From assembly GCA_020247305.1 (NCBI GenBank), contig JADCJE010000045.1, positions 1-64,000 on the forward strand: a stretch of 64,000 nucleotides of DNA, read 5' to 3'. Under the pieces are notes generated by a model. It saw only the letters and a list, made by a program, of their open reading frames with translations, did no database searches and was not told the origin of the DNA. The position numbers and the translations under genes are program-made. Source of the stretch: Phycisphaerales bacterium. GTDB taxonomy: Bacteria; Planctomycetota; UBA1135; UBA2386. Below are positions 55,438 to 64,000 of this stretch, piece after piece; positions within the stretch are counted from its first letter, which is position 1, and each line of letters opens with the position of its first letter.

Positions 55438-56166
55438 ATGGCCTTCCTGCTCGCCGAGACGCACGTCGTGCTGGTGCGGCCGCAGGGCGCGGCGAACCTC
55501 GGCGCGGTGGCGCGCGCGCTGAAGAACTTCGGCCTGTCGCGGCTGACGCTCGTCGACTCGCGCATCGGCTCCCTCGTCGACGCGCGCCGCATGGCCGTGC
55601 ACGCCGAGGACGTGCTCGCCGGCGCCCGCGCCTGCGCCAGCCTCGCCGAGGCCACGGCAGGCGCGACGTGGCTCGTCGCCACGACCGACGCGCCGCCGCC
55701 CGGCGCGCGCGTGCTGACGCCGCGCCAGCTCGTCGACGAGTCGCTGCGGCGCGGCGCGCCGACGATCGTGTTCGGCGGCGAGCAGCATGGCCTCGAGCCG
55801 GGCGAACTGCTGCGCTGCCACGCCGTCGCGACGATCCCGGTGGCGCCGCAGCAGACGTCGCTCAACCTCGCGCAAGCGGTCTGCGTGTTCGCCGCGGAGT
55901 TGTTCGCCGGCTGGCTCGCCGCCGGCGGATGGGCGTCGGCAGCGCCGGCGCCGGCCGCTGCCGCGCCCGCGCCGGCCGAACTCATGCACCGCCTCGAAGC
56001 TGCGCTCGCCGCGCTGCTGCAGGAAAGCGCGTGGCGCGACGCCTCGCGGCCCAAGCACGCGATCGCCGAGTTGCTGCAGCCGCTTTGGCGCGCCGGCCTG
56101 ACCGAGGCCGAAGTGCGCCTTTGGCTGGTCGCGCTCGGCCGGGCGGGGCAGTTGCCGCGGCGCTGA
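55438..56166 (+). CDS. SpoU-family RNA methyltransferase, TrmJ-like
   Basis: HVVLVRPQGAANLGAVARALKNFGLSRLTLVDSR; IVFGGEQHGLEPGELLRCHAVATIPVAPQQTSLNLAQAVCV. Confidence 0.9.
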   Translation: MAFLLAETHVVLVRPQGAANLGAVARALKNFGLSRLTLVDSRIGSLVDARRMAVHAEDVLAGARACASLAEATAGATWLVATTDAPPPGARVLTPRQLVDESLRRGAPTIVFGGEQHGLEPGELLRCHAVATIPVAPQQTSLNLAQAVCVFAAELFAGWLAAGGWASAAPAPAAAAPAPAELMHRLEAALAALLQESAWRDASRPKHAIAELLQPLWRAGLTEAEVRLWLVALGRAGQLPRR

Positions 56167-56357
56167 CCGCGCTTTGGCTGCGGCTCGTCCCGGTCGCAAT
56201 CGCCGCTGGCGCCGAGAATCGGTGGATGCGCCGAGGTTGGGCGGCGAACTCCCGGCCGGGACGCTGCATGCGGGGCAGCGTGGTCCTCTGCGGCGCCGAT
56301 TCCGGGCAGGCCGATGTCTCGCGCCGCTCGGTGTACGGCGAGCGGAACGTGCGCCGT

Positions 56358-56391
56358 GATGCCGCCGCCGGGCCGTGCCGGCGGCGGCATC
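56358..56391. terminator. Strong 14-bp perfect hairpin without U-tract between convergent genes
   Basis: GATGCCGCCGCCGG-gccgtg-CCGGCGGCGGCATC, 4 nt beyond the stop of the minus-strand gene. Confidence 0.6.
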
Positions 56392-56395
56392 GGCG

Positions 56396-58639
56396 TCACT
56401 GCGCGCGGATGCAGAGGTGGTCGACGAACAGGCTGCCGTCGCCGGTCACGTTGCGGCGGTCGTCCGAGTCGATCACGCGCACCGTGACCGTGCCCGACAC
56501 CGTGCTCGGCAGCACGTATGTCTGGTGGACGTTGTCGTCGCTGGTCTTCGTCACGGTGACCGCGTTGACGAACGACGTGCCGCTCTTCACCTTGACGATG
56601 ATCGAGTCGTTGTCGGCGGACACCGTGCGGCAGGCCTGGATGCGCAGCGTCCGCGTGTCGGTGGTTGGCACGTTTGCGATCGTCCAGTCGTACTGCAGGC
56701 TGTTGCGGCCGCTCGCCGTGCGCTCCGTCAACTGCTGGTAGCTGGCGTTGTCGGTGTGCGTCAGCGAGGTGGCGCCCGTGATGGTGCCGTGGTTGGCGAC
56801 CGAGCCCGTCGCGACGTAGTCGACGAAGTCGGGCGTCGTCGCGAGCGCGAAGGTCGCGCCGTCGGTCGAGCGTCCGACGCGGTAGCCGGTCTCCGTCGTG
56901 GCGGCGTCGGTCCAGGTCAAGTTGACCTGGGTCAGGCCCGCTGCCGTTGCGACGAGGTAGGTCGGCGTCGCCGAGACCGAGGGCGCGGCGGGCGGCGTGA
57001 CGTCGAGCCGGAACGTGCCGGCCGCACCGTTATAGCCGCCGCCGCGGATGCGGTAGGTCTGGCCGGCGGTGACGTGGAACGTCAGCGACGATTGCGTCGC
57101 ACAGGAGTCGTCGTTGCAGCCGAGGCTGGTGTGCGTGCCGCAGGCGCCCGAGAACGCCTGGATCACGGTGTCCCACGTCGCCTTGCTGCACAGGCTGACG
57201 GTCAGCGAGCCGGTGGTCGTCGCCGCGTAGCTGAACCACGCGTCGTTGGCGCCCGAACCGCACGCCCACGCCGGGGCCGATCTGGAGGCCCCGACGGTCG
57301 TGAACTGGGCGCTGCGGCCGCTGCCGAGCGCGGCGGCCGCGGCGCACTCGTCGTTCGGCACGCTGCTCGTCTGGCCAGGATAGGGCAGGGAGTGCTGGTT
57401 GCAGGCCCATACGAGGTCGTTGCAGTTCGGCGTGCCGTTGGCGAGGTTGCCGTCGTGGTCGTCGGCCACGAACACCTCGCGCACGGCGTCGGCCTGGTTC
57501 AGCGCGTTCGCCGCGATGGTGCTGACGACGATGTCGTTGGTGACGGCGATCGCCTGCGTCCGGTTGCCGTAGGTCGTGGCCAGCCGGTTGCGCAGCTTCC
57601 ACGCCAAGCCCATCCACGACTGGCCGGCCGTGTGCACCGCGCAGCCCGTGCACGGGTACTGCGAGGTGTTGTTGCCGCTGTGCCGCGGCACGCCGGCGGT
57701 CTGGAAGCCGCTGCCGAGTTTCGGCGTGTCGAGCAGGTAGCAGCCGAGGATGTCGCCCCAGCCCTCGCGGAGGCCGTTCGTCTGCGAGATGCCGCCGTAG
57801 CGGTCGTCGAGGCCGTGGCCCCATTCGTGCGCGATCACCGTCGAGAACGCGGTGTTCGAGCAGCCGCCGCCGGCCTGGTAGAAGTCGATCGTGTTGCCGG
57901 TGTCGTACGCGTTGCACGTCGAGGCGATGTTGAGCGTCACGCCGATGCCGCTGGCCGTGGTCGACTGCGCCGTGTTGCCGAGGATCGAACGCGCGTACTC
58001 GCTCGTCCGGTCGAGCCAGCAGGCGGTCGTGGTGTGCGCGGCCGCGTTGACGGTCGCCGCCGAGGTCGGCATCTGGATCGTCGTCGCGACGCCGGGATTG
58101 ATCGTGAACGTGCCGCTCGGCGCGCTCGCGCCCGTGATCGGGTTGTGGTGGCTGCCGTCGAGGTTGCCGACGGTGATCGTCGTCGCCGCGGCGATGTCGA
58201 TGGTGAATTGGCCGCTGGCGTACGTAGTCACTGCGCCGATGCCCGGCACGTTGAGCACGAGGCGGCCTGCGGCACGTTGACCTGCGCGTCGAATAGGCGC
58301 CGAGGATCGCGCGGAATCCCGACGCGCCGAGCCCGAGCAGTTCCCGCTGGTCGAGCAGCACGCGGTTGGCGTGCTGGCGCGCGGACTCGAGCGAGTTCTC
58401 CCGCCAACCGTCGAGCGCGAGGCCGTTGCCCCAGATGGCCTTCGGCGCGCTCGTGGCGGCGTTCCACTCGACCCGTCAGTCACCGCCTTGGCGCGCGAGG
58501 AAATGCCGCCACGGCTGCGATGGGATCGACATCGATGGCGGTAGCCCGATTCGGAGCCCAGCTTCTGAGCGAGAGCCGGTGCGGCGCAATGGAATGCCGC
58601 CGCCGCCACGCGGAGGGACGCCAACGGTGCGCGATGCAT
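56396..58639 (-). pseudogene. Secreted zinc metalloprotease (HEWGH) with FN3-like C-terminal domain; N-terminal third disrupted by frame changes
   Basis: Intact from about 58265 down: LVLNVPGIGAVTTYASGQFTID...STVIAHEWGHGLDDRYGG...; upstream coding pieces VDPIAAVAAFPRAPRR and VEWNAATSAPKAIWGNGLALDGWRENSLESARQHANRVLLDQRELLGLGASGFRAILGAYSTRR lie in other frames. Confidence 0.6.
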
Positions 58640-58721
58640 GGAACACGACGCGCCGGGAGACGCGCCACGAGATGGGGCGAGGACGAGGCTCCCGGTTCCA
58701 GCGCGCTCACGAGCGCGCAGA

Positions 58722-58812
58722 TGGCGGTGGGAGAGGGATTCGAACCCCCGGTGCCCGCGAAGGCACAGCGGTTTTCAAAACCGCCGCAATCGGCCGCTCT
58801 GCCATCCCACCA
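58722..58812 (-). tRNA. tRNA-Ser (TGA), CCA encoded
   Basis: Reverse complement GGTGGGATGGCAGAGCGGCCGATTGCGGCGGTTTTGAAAACCGCTGTGCCTTCGCGGGCACCGGGGGTTCGAATCCCTCTCCCACCGCCA with long variable arm. Confidence 0.95.
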
Positions 58813-58948
58813 GGGCTTGGCGCGTGCAGGCTAGCTGCGGCCTCCGGTCCATGCCAAGGGGCCATTCGACGCATGCTCGCGAGGGTGCCTTGGCGGAATT
58901 CAGCGGAGTCTCCGCCGACGCGTCCACGCCGGGCGCGCAGGGCGGCCG

Positions 58949-59374
58949 CTACTCGGCAGCGAGCGACTCGAACACGGCGCGCGCGACGTACATCGGCGCG
59001 CCGGTTTGCACCGCGAGCGCGATCGCGTCGGACGGCCGGCAGTCGACCGCCTTCTCGCTCGCCGTCGGGGCCTTCGTGCCGACGTCGGACGGAGCGAGCA
59101 CGATCTGGGCGTAGAACGTGCTCTCGCGCAGGTCGCTGATGACCACGCGCTGCAGTCGGTGGCCGAGGGCTTGGAAGACGCGGCCCATCAGGTCGTGGGT
59201 CAGCGGCCGCGGCGGCTGCACGCCGCACAGCTTGCGGTTGATCTCCTCGACCTCGTTGAAGCCGATGACGATCGGGAAGCCGCGGTTGCCTTGGCGTTCG
59301 CGCAGGTGGATGAACTGCTGGTCGCCCTTCTGGTGGATGACGACGCGGGCGAGTTCGACTTCGACGAGGTCCAT
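58949..59374 (-). CDS. DUF151/bifunctional nuclease-domain protein
   Basis: MDLVEVELARVVIHQKGDQQFIHLRERQGNRGFPIVIGFNEVEEINRKL...VDCRPSDAIALAVQTGAPMYVARAV. Confidence 0.88.
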   Translation of the reverse strand: MDLVEVELARVVIHQKGDQQFIHLRERQGNRGFPIVIGFNEVEEINRKLCGVQPPRPLTHDLMGRVFQALGHRLQRVVISDLRESTFYAQIVLAPSDVGTKAPTASEKAVDCRPSDAIALAVQTGAPMYVARAVFESLAAE

Positions 59375-59453
59375 GGGCGGCTGGCGGCGGTCATAACGGC
59401 GCGCCGGGCGCGGCGCGAGCGCCGGCTCGCGGCCATCGGCTATAACGCCCGGC

Positions 59454-60524
59454 GTGCCCGCGCCGTCCGTCGTCCTGCCGCCGCTCGATCCGCAGCGTCC
59501 CAACCCCGTGCTCGCCGTCGCCACCCGCAGCGGCGCGGTCGAGTCCTGGCACCGCGGCGCCGTCGCCGTCTGGCACGGCGACGCCCTGGCGTTCGCCGTC
59601 GGCGACGTCGCCCGGCCGGTGTTCGCGCGCTCGGCGGTCAAGCCGCTGCAGGCGCTGCCGTTCCTCGAACGCGGCCTCGCCGACCGGCTCGGCCTGCCGC
59701 CGCAGGAACTCGCGGTGATGTGCGCCAGCCACGACGGCGCGCCGGTGCACACGGCGGCGGTGCGCTCCTTGCTGGCCCGCGGCGGCCTGCGGGAGGACCA
59801 ACTCGGTTGCGGTCCGCACGCGCCGTTCGACCACGACAGCCGGCTGGCGCTGCTGCGCGCGGGCGAGCAGCCGGGCAAGGTCCACAACAATTGCAGCGGC
59901 AAACACTCGGGGTTCCTGCACCTCGCCGCCGCCTGCGGCGACCCGCTGGAGCGCTACCTCGACCCGGATTGCAGCAGCCAGCGCGAGGTCAACGCCGCGG
60001 TCGCGGCGATGGCGGGGCTGACCGGGCCCGTGCCGACTGGCATCGACGGCTGCGGCGCGCCGACGTTCGTGCTGCCGCTGGCGGCGCTGGCGCGCAGCTT
60101 CGCGAATCTGGCGAACCCGGCCGGTCAGGGCGCCGTTCGAACCGCCGCATGCCGCCGCATCCTCGACGCCGTCGGCTGCGCGCCGGAACTGCTGGCCGGC
60201 GAGAAGCGCTTCTGCACGGCGCTGCTGCGGCAGTGGCCGGGCCGCGTGTTCGCCAAGAACGGCGCCGAAGGCGTCTACGCCGTGGCGCTGGCGCCCGATC
60301 CGGCGCGAGTCCGCTTCCCGCAGGCGCTCGGCATCGCGATCAAGATCGACGATGGCGCCGAGCGCGGTTACCAGCCGGTGGTCGTCGACCTGCTGCAGCA
60401 TCTCGGCGCGCTGTCGCGCGAGTTGCCGCCAGCGCTCGCGGCCTTCCACCGGCAGACGCTGCGCAACACCCAGAAGCTCGTCGTCGGCGAGGTCGCGTGC
60501 GTGCACGGCTGGGGGCCAGCATGA
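59454..60524 (+). CDS. L-asparaginase II family protein (GTG start)
   Basis: FARSAVKPLQALPFLERG; VMCASHDGAPVHTAAVRSLLARGGL; HNNCSGKHSGFLHLA; GIDGCGAPTFVLPLAALA. Confidence 0.9.
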   Translation: MPAPSVVLPPLDPQRPNPVLAVATRSGAVESWHRGAVAVWHGDALAFAVGDVARPVFARSAVKPLQALPFLERGLADRLGLPPQELAVMCASHDGAPVHTAAVRSLLARGGLREDQLGCGPHAPFDHDSRLALLRAGEQPGKVHNNCSGKHSGFLHLAAACGDPLERYLDPDCSSQREVNAAVAAMAGLTGPVPTGIDGCGAPTFVLPLAALARSFANLANPAGQGAVRTAACRRILDAVGCAPELLAGEKRFCTALLRQWPGRVFAKNGAEGVYAVALAPDPARVRFPQALGIAIKIDDGAERGYQPVVVDLLQHLGALSRELPPALAAFHRQTLRNTQKLVVGEVACVHGWGPA

Positions 60525-61336
60525 GCCGCTCCCGTCATCCGCTCGCCGGCCTGCCCGTGCGGCCGCGCGACGGCCACAAGGGCAGCTTCGGCACGGTGCT
60601 CGTCGTCGCCGGCTCGCACGACATGCTCGGCGCGGCGATCCTGTGCGCGACCGCGTCGCTGCGCTCCGGCGCTGGGCTCGTGCAGGTCTGCGTGCCGGCG
60701 GCGCTGCAGCCGTTGCTCGCCAGCGCGCAGCCGTGCGCGACGACGCTGCCGCGCACGCCGGCCAACCTGCGCCGCGCGCTCGCCCGGGCCGACGCGGTCG
60801 TCGTCGGGCCGGGCCTCGGTGCGGCGCCGGTGACGCAGCGGCTCGTCGCCGCCGTGCTGCGCTTCGCCCGCGGCCCGGTCGTGCTCGACGCCGATGCGCT
60901 CAACGCGCTGGCGCCGCTGCGGCAGCCGCTCGCGACGCGCGTGCCGGTGGTGCTGACGCCGCATCCCGGCGAGGCCGGCCGCCTGCTCGGCAGCGACGCC
61001 GCCGCCGTGCAGGAGGACCGCCACGGCGCGCTCGACGCGCTGGTCGCGTGTTCGGGCGGTACCGTCGTGCTGAAGGGCCACCGCACGCTCGTTGGCGACG
61101 GCGACCGCACGTTCGAGAACCGCACCGGCAACCCCGGCATGGCGACCGGCGGCAGCGGGGACGTGCTCGCCGGCCTGCTGGGCGCGCTGTTGGCGCAGGG
61201 TCTGCCGCCGTACGACGCGGCGTGCTTCGGCGTGCACGTGCACGGCCGCGCCGGCGACCGCGTCGCGCGGCGCATGGGCGAGGTTGGGCTGATCGCGAGC
61301 GACCTGCCGGCGGCGATCGCCGAGGAATTGCGATGA
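60521..61336 (+). CDS. nnrD: ADP/ATP-dependent NAD(P)H-hydrate dehydratase
   Basis: HKGSFGTVLVVAGSHDMLGAAILCATASLRSGAGLV; VVLTPHPGEAGRLLG; GNPGMATGGSGDVLAGLLGALLAQG. Confidence 0.93.
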   Translation: MSRSRHPLAGLPVRPRDGHKGSFGTVLVVAGSHDMLGAAILCATASLRSGAGLVQVCVPAALQPLLASAQPCATTLPRTPANLRRALARADAVVVGPGLGAAPVTQRLVAAVLRFARGPVVLDADALNALAPLRQPLATRVPVVLTPHPGEAGRLLGSDAAAVQEDRHGALDALVACSGGTVVLKGHRTLVGDGDRTFENRTGNPGMATGGSGDVLAGLLGALLAQGLPPYDAACFGVHVHGRAGDRVARRMGEVGLIASDLPAAIAEELR

Positions 61337-63879
61337 CGTTGGCGCTGCGCGCCGGCGCGCTGGCGGCGCTGTTCGCCGCCGGTGTCGCCGCGCAGGACGT
61401 GCTCAGCGGCAACCGCGGCACGGCGCGGGATGCCGATGCGGCCGCCGACGACCGCATCGGCGCGCTGCACCTTCTGGTCATGGCGGGAGGTCTCGACCCG
61501 GCGACCGGCGTCGCGGCGTTGGCGGCCGCCGACGAGCGGGTCGCGCTCGCCGCCGCCGCGCTGGTGCGCCACCGCGTCGCTCTCGACGACGCGTGGTTCT
61601 CGGCCCTCGACGCCAACGCGCCGGCGGCGCGCCGGCTGCTCGACGAACTGGCGATCGCGCCGCGACCGTCCGCGGACGCGTGGCTCGCGCGCTGGGCGGC
61701 GCGGCCCGAGCGCAGCCCCGACGACCGCTGCCGTGCGCTCGCCGGCCGCAGCGGCGACTGGTCGGCGGCCGATCGCGACACGTTCCTCGCCGCGTTGCTC
61801 GCCGATCCCGCCGGCGACGGCGTCGCGGCGGCGCGGCGCGTGCTGCCGGCGCGGCTCGCCGACGGCCTCGTCGGCCGGCTGCACCAGGAACTCGTCGCCG
61901 GTCGCCTGCCGCTCGACGAAGCGCTGCGCGTGTTCGACCGGTTGTCGCCGCAGGGCGTCCGGGCGCTGCTCGGCCTCGCGCTGCAACTGCCCGAGCCGGC
62001 GTGCGCGACGCTGTTGCGCCACGTGCACGACCAGCGGCCCGAGCTCGTCGTCGAGCGCGTGGCCACCGCGGTCGACGATGCCGCGAATCCGGTCGATGTG
62101 CGCTGGTTGCGGTACGCGGCGCCGCTGCTGGCGACGCCGGCGCGGATCGGTCGCGTGGTGGCGTTGCTCGGCGATGCGGCTGCGCGGGACGAGGCGTTCG
62201 CCGCGCTGCTGGCCGCGCGCGTCGTCGCGCCGGCCGTGCTCGCGTTCGCGGCGCCGGCCGACGATGCCGAGGCCGCCAGGGTCCGCATCGCGCGGCTGCT
62301 GGATCGCGCCATCGACGCCGTGCCGGCGGCGACGCTGCGCGACTGGCTCGCGCGTGGCGATGGCGTCGGCGAGACCGTCGCGCTGTTCCTGCCGCGCCGG
62401 CGCGTGCTCGACCCCGAGCTGGCGCGCGATCTGTTCGTGCGCTTGCAGCAGGCGGGCACGGTCGACGGCCGGTTCTGCCGGCCGGCGGCGCTGGCGGTGG
62501 TCGGCGGCGGCGACGAAGGGGTCGTGCGCGCGCTGTGGCCGCTCGTGCGCACGACCGCCGAGGACGCGCCGTTCGTCGAGGCGTTGGTCGGCCGCCGGCC
62601 CGCGGCGCCGTTCGCGCGGTTGCTGCTGCGCAGCGACGCGGAGCAAGCGGTGGTGGGGCTGACGCCGGCCGAGCGCGACGAGCGCCGATGGCGCGCCCTG
62701 CACGGCGCCGCTGCGCTTGGCGACGTGGCCGCGGTGCCGCAGCTCGTCGCCGTCGCGCGCAGCCTGCCCGCCGACATCGTGCGCCGTTGCGCGGCCCTGC
62801 CCGGCCCGCTGCCGGCCGGGCAGGCGCACGCGTTGCTCGACGCCGTCGGCGTGCCGCGCTACGCGCCAGCCGGCGACGAAGGCGTCTGGGGCACGGTTGG
62901 CGCGCCGGAGGCGCCGGCAGCGGACCTGGGCTCGGCGCTCGAACTGCTCGCTTGGGCTGCGCGCGGCGGCGACGACGCGACCGTCGCGGCGCGGCTGCTG
63001 GCGTTCTGGCGCGATCCGTCGCCGACCGAAGCGCTGCGCGACCTGCAACCGGAGGTCGCGCCCGCCGTGCTGCGCGGCCCGTTCGGCGCGCCGCTGCGCG
63101 ACGAACTGCGCGCGCGGCTCGCCGCCGGCCCGCTCGACGCCGCCGCCGAAGCGCTGGCGTTCGCAGTGGTCGAGTCGCTGGCCGAGCCGCTCGACGCCGC
63201 CGCCCTGGCGTTGTGCGCCGAGATCGTGTTCGCCATGCCGCGCGCCGATCGCGCTGGCGAAGCCGCGCGGGCGGCGCGTTGGCCGGATGGCCGCGGCGGC
63301 TTCGCGCTCGTCGGCGCCGTCGCCCAGCGCCTGCGCGGCGCCGCGCCGGATGCCGTCGCGGCGGCGTTCGGGGCGGCGGTGCAGGCGGCGTGCGCCGATC
63401 CGGCCGGGGCGGCGGCGACGGCGGCGCGGGCGCGCGCGCTGCTGGTCGCGACCGGGCGGGCGCCTGCCGTCCGCGCCGCGTTGTTGCCGGCGATCGCGCC
63501 ATGGCTGCGGACCATTGCCGTCGACCAGGGCGTGTGGCCGTTGCTCGTGGCGGCGTGGGCGAGGACGACCGCAGCGTTGGACCGTGGCGATCCGGGCGGC
63601 GCCCGCTTCGACCTCGGCCTCGCGCTGCGGCTGCTGCACGAACCGATCGGCGACCCGGACCTGCGCCGCGACCTGCTCGGCGAGCGCGACCCGGGCGCTG
63701 ACGTCGATCCGCACGCCGCGCTCGCTTGCCTTCCGCATCGCGTCGCCTACATGGACGCCAGGGCCGCAGACGACGCGGCGGCAATGGCCCTGGCCCGCGC
63801 GTCTTGGCGCGAGTTCGCCGGCCGCGACGCTGCTACCATCGCGGCGCTTCCTGATCCGATTCCGGAGACCCGCCGATGA
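61333..63879 (+). CDS. Large secreted hypothetical protein with helical repeats
   Basis: MTLALRAGALAALFAAGVAAQDVLSG signal peptide; ATGA overlap with nnrD; 848 aa. Confidence 0.55.
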   Translation: MTLALRAGALAALFAAGVAAQDVLSGNRGTARDADAAADDRIGALHLLVMAGGLDPATGVAALAAADERVALAAAALVRHRVALDDAWFSALDANAPAARRLLDELAIAPRPSADAWLARWAARPERSPDDRCRALAGRSGDWSAADRDTFLAALLADPAGDGVAAARRVLPARLADGLVGRLHQELVAGRLPLDEALRVFDRLSPQGVRALLGLALQLPEPACATLLRHVHDQRPELVVERVATAVDDAANPVDVRWLRYAAPLLATPARIGRVVALLGDAAARDEAFAALLAARVVAPAVLAFAAPADDAEAARVRIARLLDRAIDAVPAATLRDWLARGDGVGETVALFLPRRRVLDPELARDLFVRLQQAGTVDGRFCRPAALAVVGGGDEGVVRALWPLVRTTAEDAPFVEALVGRRPAAPFARLLLRSDAEQAVVGLTPAERDERRWRALHGAAALGDVAAVPQLVAVARSLPADIVRRCAALPGPLPAGQAHALLDAVGVPRYAPAGDEGVWGTVGAPEAPAADLGSALELLAWAARGGDDATVAARLLAFWRDPSPTEALRDLQPEVAPAVLRGPFGAPLRDELRARLAAGPLDAAAEALAFAVVESLAEPLDAAALALCAEIVFAMPRADRAGEAARAARWPDGRGGFALVGAVAQRLRGAAPDAVAAAFGAAVQAACADPAGAAATAARARALLVATGRAPAVRAALLPAIAPWLRTIAVDQGVWPLLVAAWARTTAALDRGDPGGARFDLGLALRLLHEPIGDPDLRRDLLGERDPGADVDPHAALACLPHRVAYMDARAADDAAAMALARASWREFAGRDAATIAALPDPIPETRR

Positions 63880-64000
63880 TGCTGCGCCTTGCCGCCACCG
63901 CCCTCGCCTTCGTTGCCGCTTGCGTCGCCCAGGGCGCGCAGGACGGCAAACAGCCGCCCAAGGTCGAGCCCGCGCCCACCGACCCGCAGAAGGTCCTCGC
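63876..64000 (+). CDS. Secreted hypothetical protein, truncated at the window end
   Basis: ATGA overlap; MMLRLAATALAFVAACVAQGAQDGKQPPKVEPAPTDPQKVL signal peptide. Confidence 0.5.
   Translation, partial: MMLRLAATALAFVAACVAQGAQDGKQPPKVEPAPTDPQKVL

Noticed and set aside
58440-58812. tRNA-Ser as an integration site for a mobile element carrying the metalloprotease
   Set aside because: No integrase and no duplicate of the tRNA 3' end seen; flanking genes are ordinary.
56375-58834. 819-aa plus-strand ORF
   Set aside because: Antisense of the metalloprotease and running through tRNA-Ser; repetitive V/R/G/D composition.
60352-63879. 1175-aa plus-strand ORF
   Set aside because: Only 61333-63879 is plausible (signal peptide, ATGA overlap); the upstream part is a shadow of asparaginase/nnrD.

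Overview
High-GC chromosomal window with the look of a planctomycete-type genome (taxonomy is inference from gene content and secreted-protein style). It is mostly dense housekeeping and secreted-protein coding sequence. Recognisable blocks: sdhCAB; ppdK; an ECF sigma / Ala-Pro-rich anti-sigma-like pair; two large TPR proteins; rpmB; a degenerate-GGDEF protein overlapping a sigma-54 (NtrC-type) response regulator; GH42-like protein, lpxH, cmk, plsC, rpsA, lipoprotein, tyrS; a TetR-controlled ABC/HlyD/TolC efflux operon; thiL; dgt; NAD-epimerase and GT2-TPR; an RNA-modification block (RluA-type, TruD, MTAP, SpoU/TrmJ-type); a damaged secreted metalloprotease; DUF151, asparaginase II, NnrD. There are five tRNA genes: fMet, two Gln, Glu, Ser. 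I saw no CRISPR array, transposase, integrase or phage gene. Items most worth a second look: (1) a ~750-bp intergenic region (24582-25356) with DnaA-box-like sites, a palindrome, possible long-range pairing and a perfect U-tract terminator that follows no recognised gene, just upstream of (2) a degenerate GGDEF domain that keeps an RxxD I-site and is translationally coupled to an NtrC-type activator with GAFTDA instead of GAFTGA; (3) seven tandem 13-bp hairpin repeats with an apparent compensatory change between two tRNA-Gln genes; (4) a 19-bp-arm inverted repeat (16/19 identity) at the tetR promoter; (5) pyrimidine-tract, SD-poor leaders with a shared TTCCCTTT at rpmB, rpsA and cmk; (6) a frameshifted/deleted metalloprotease. 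All calls are by eye; no database or folding computation was run.
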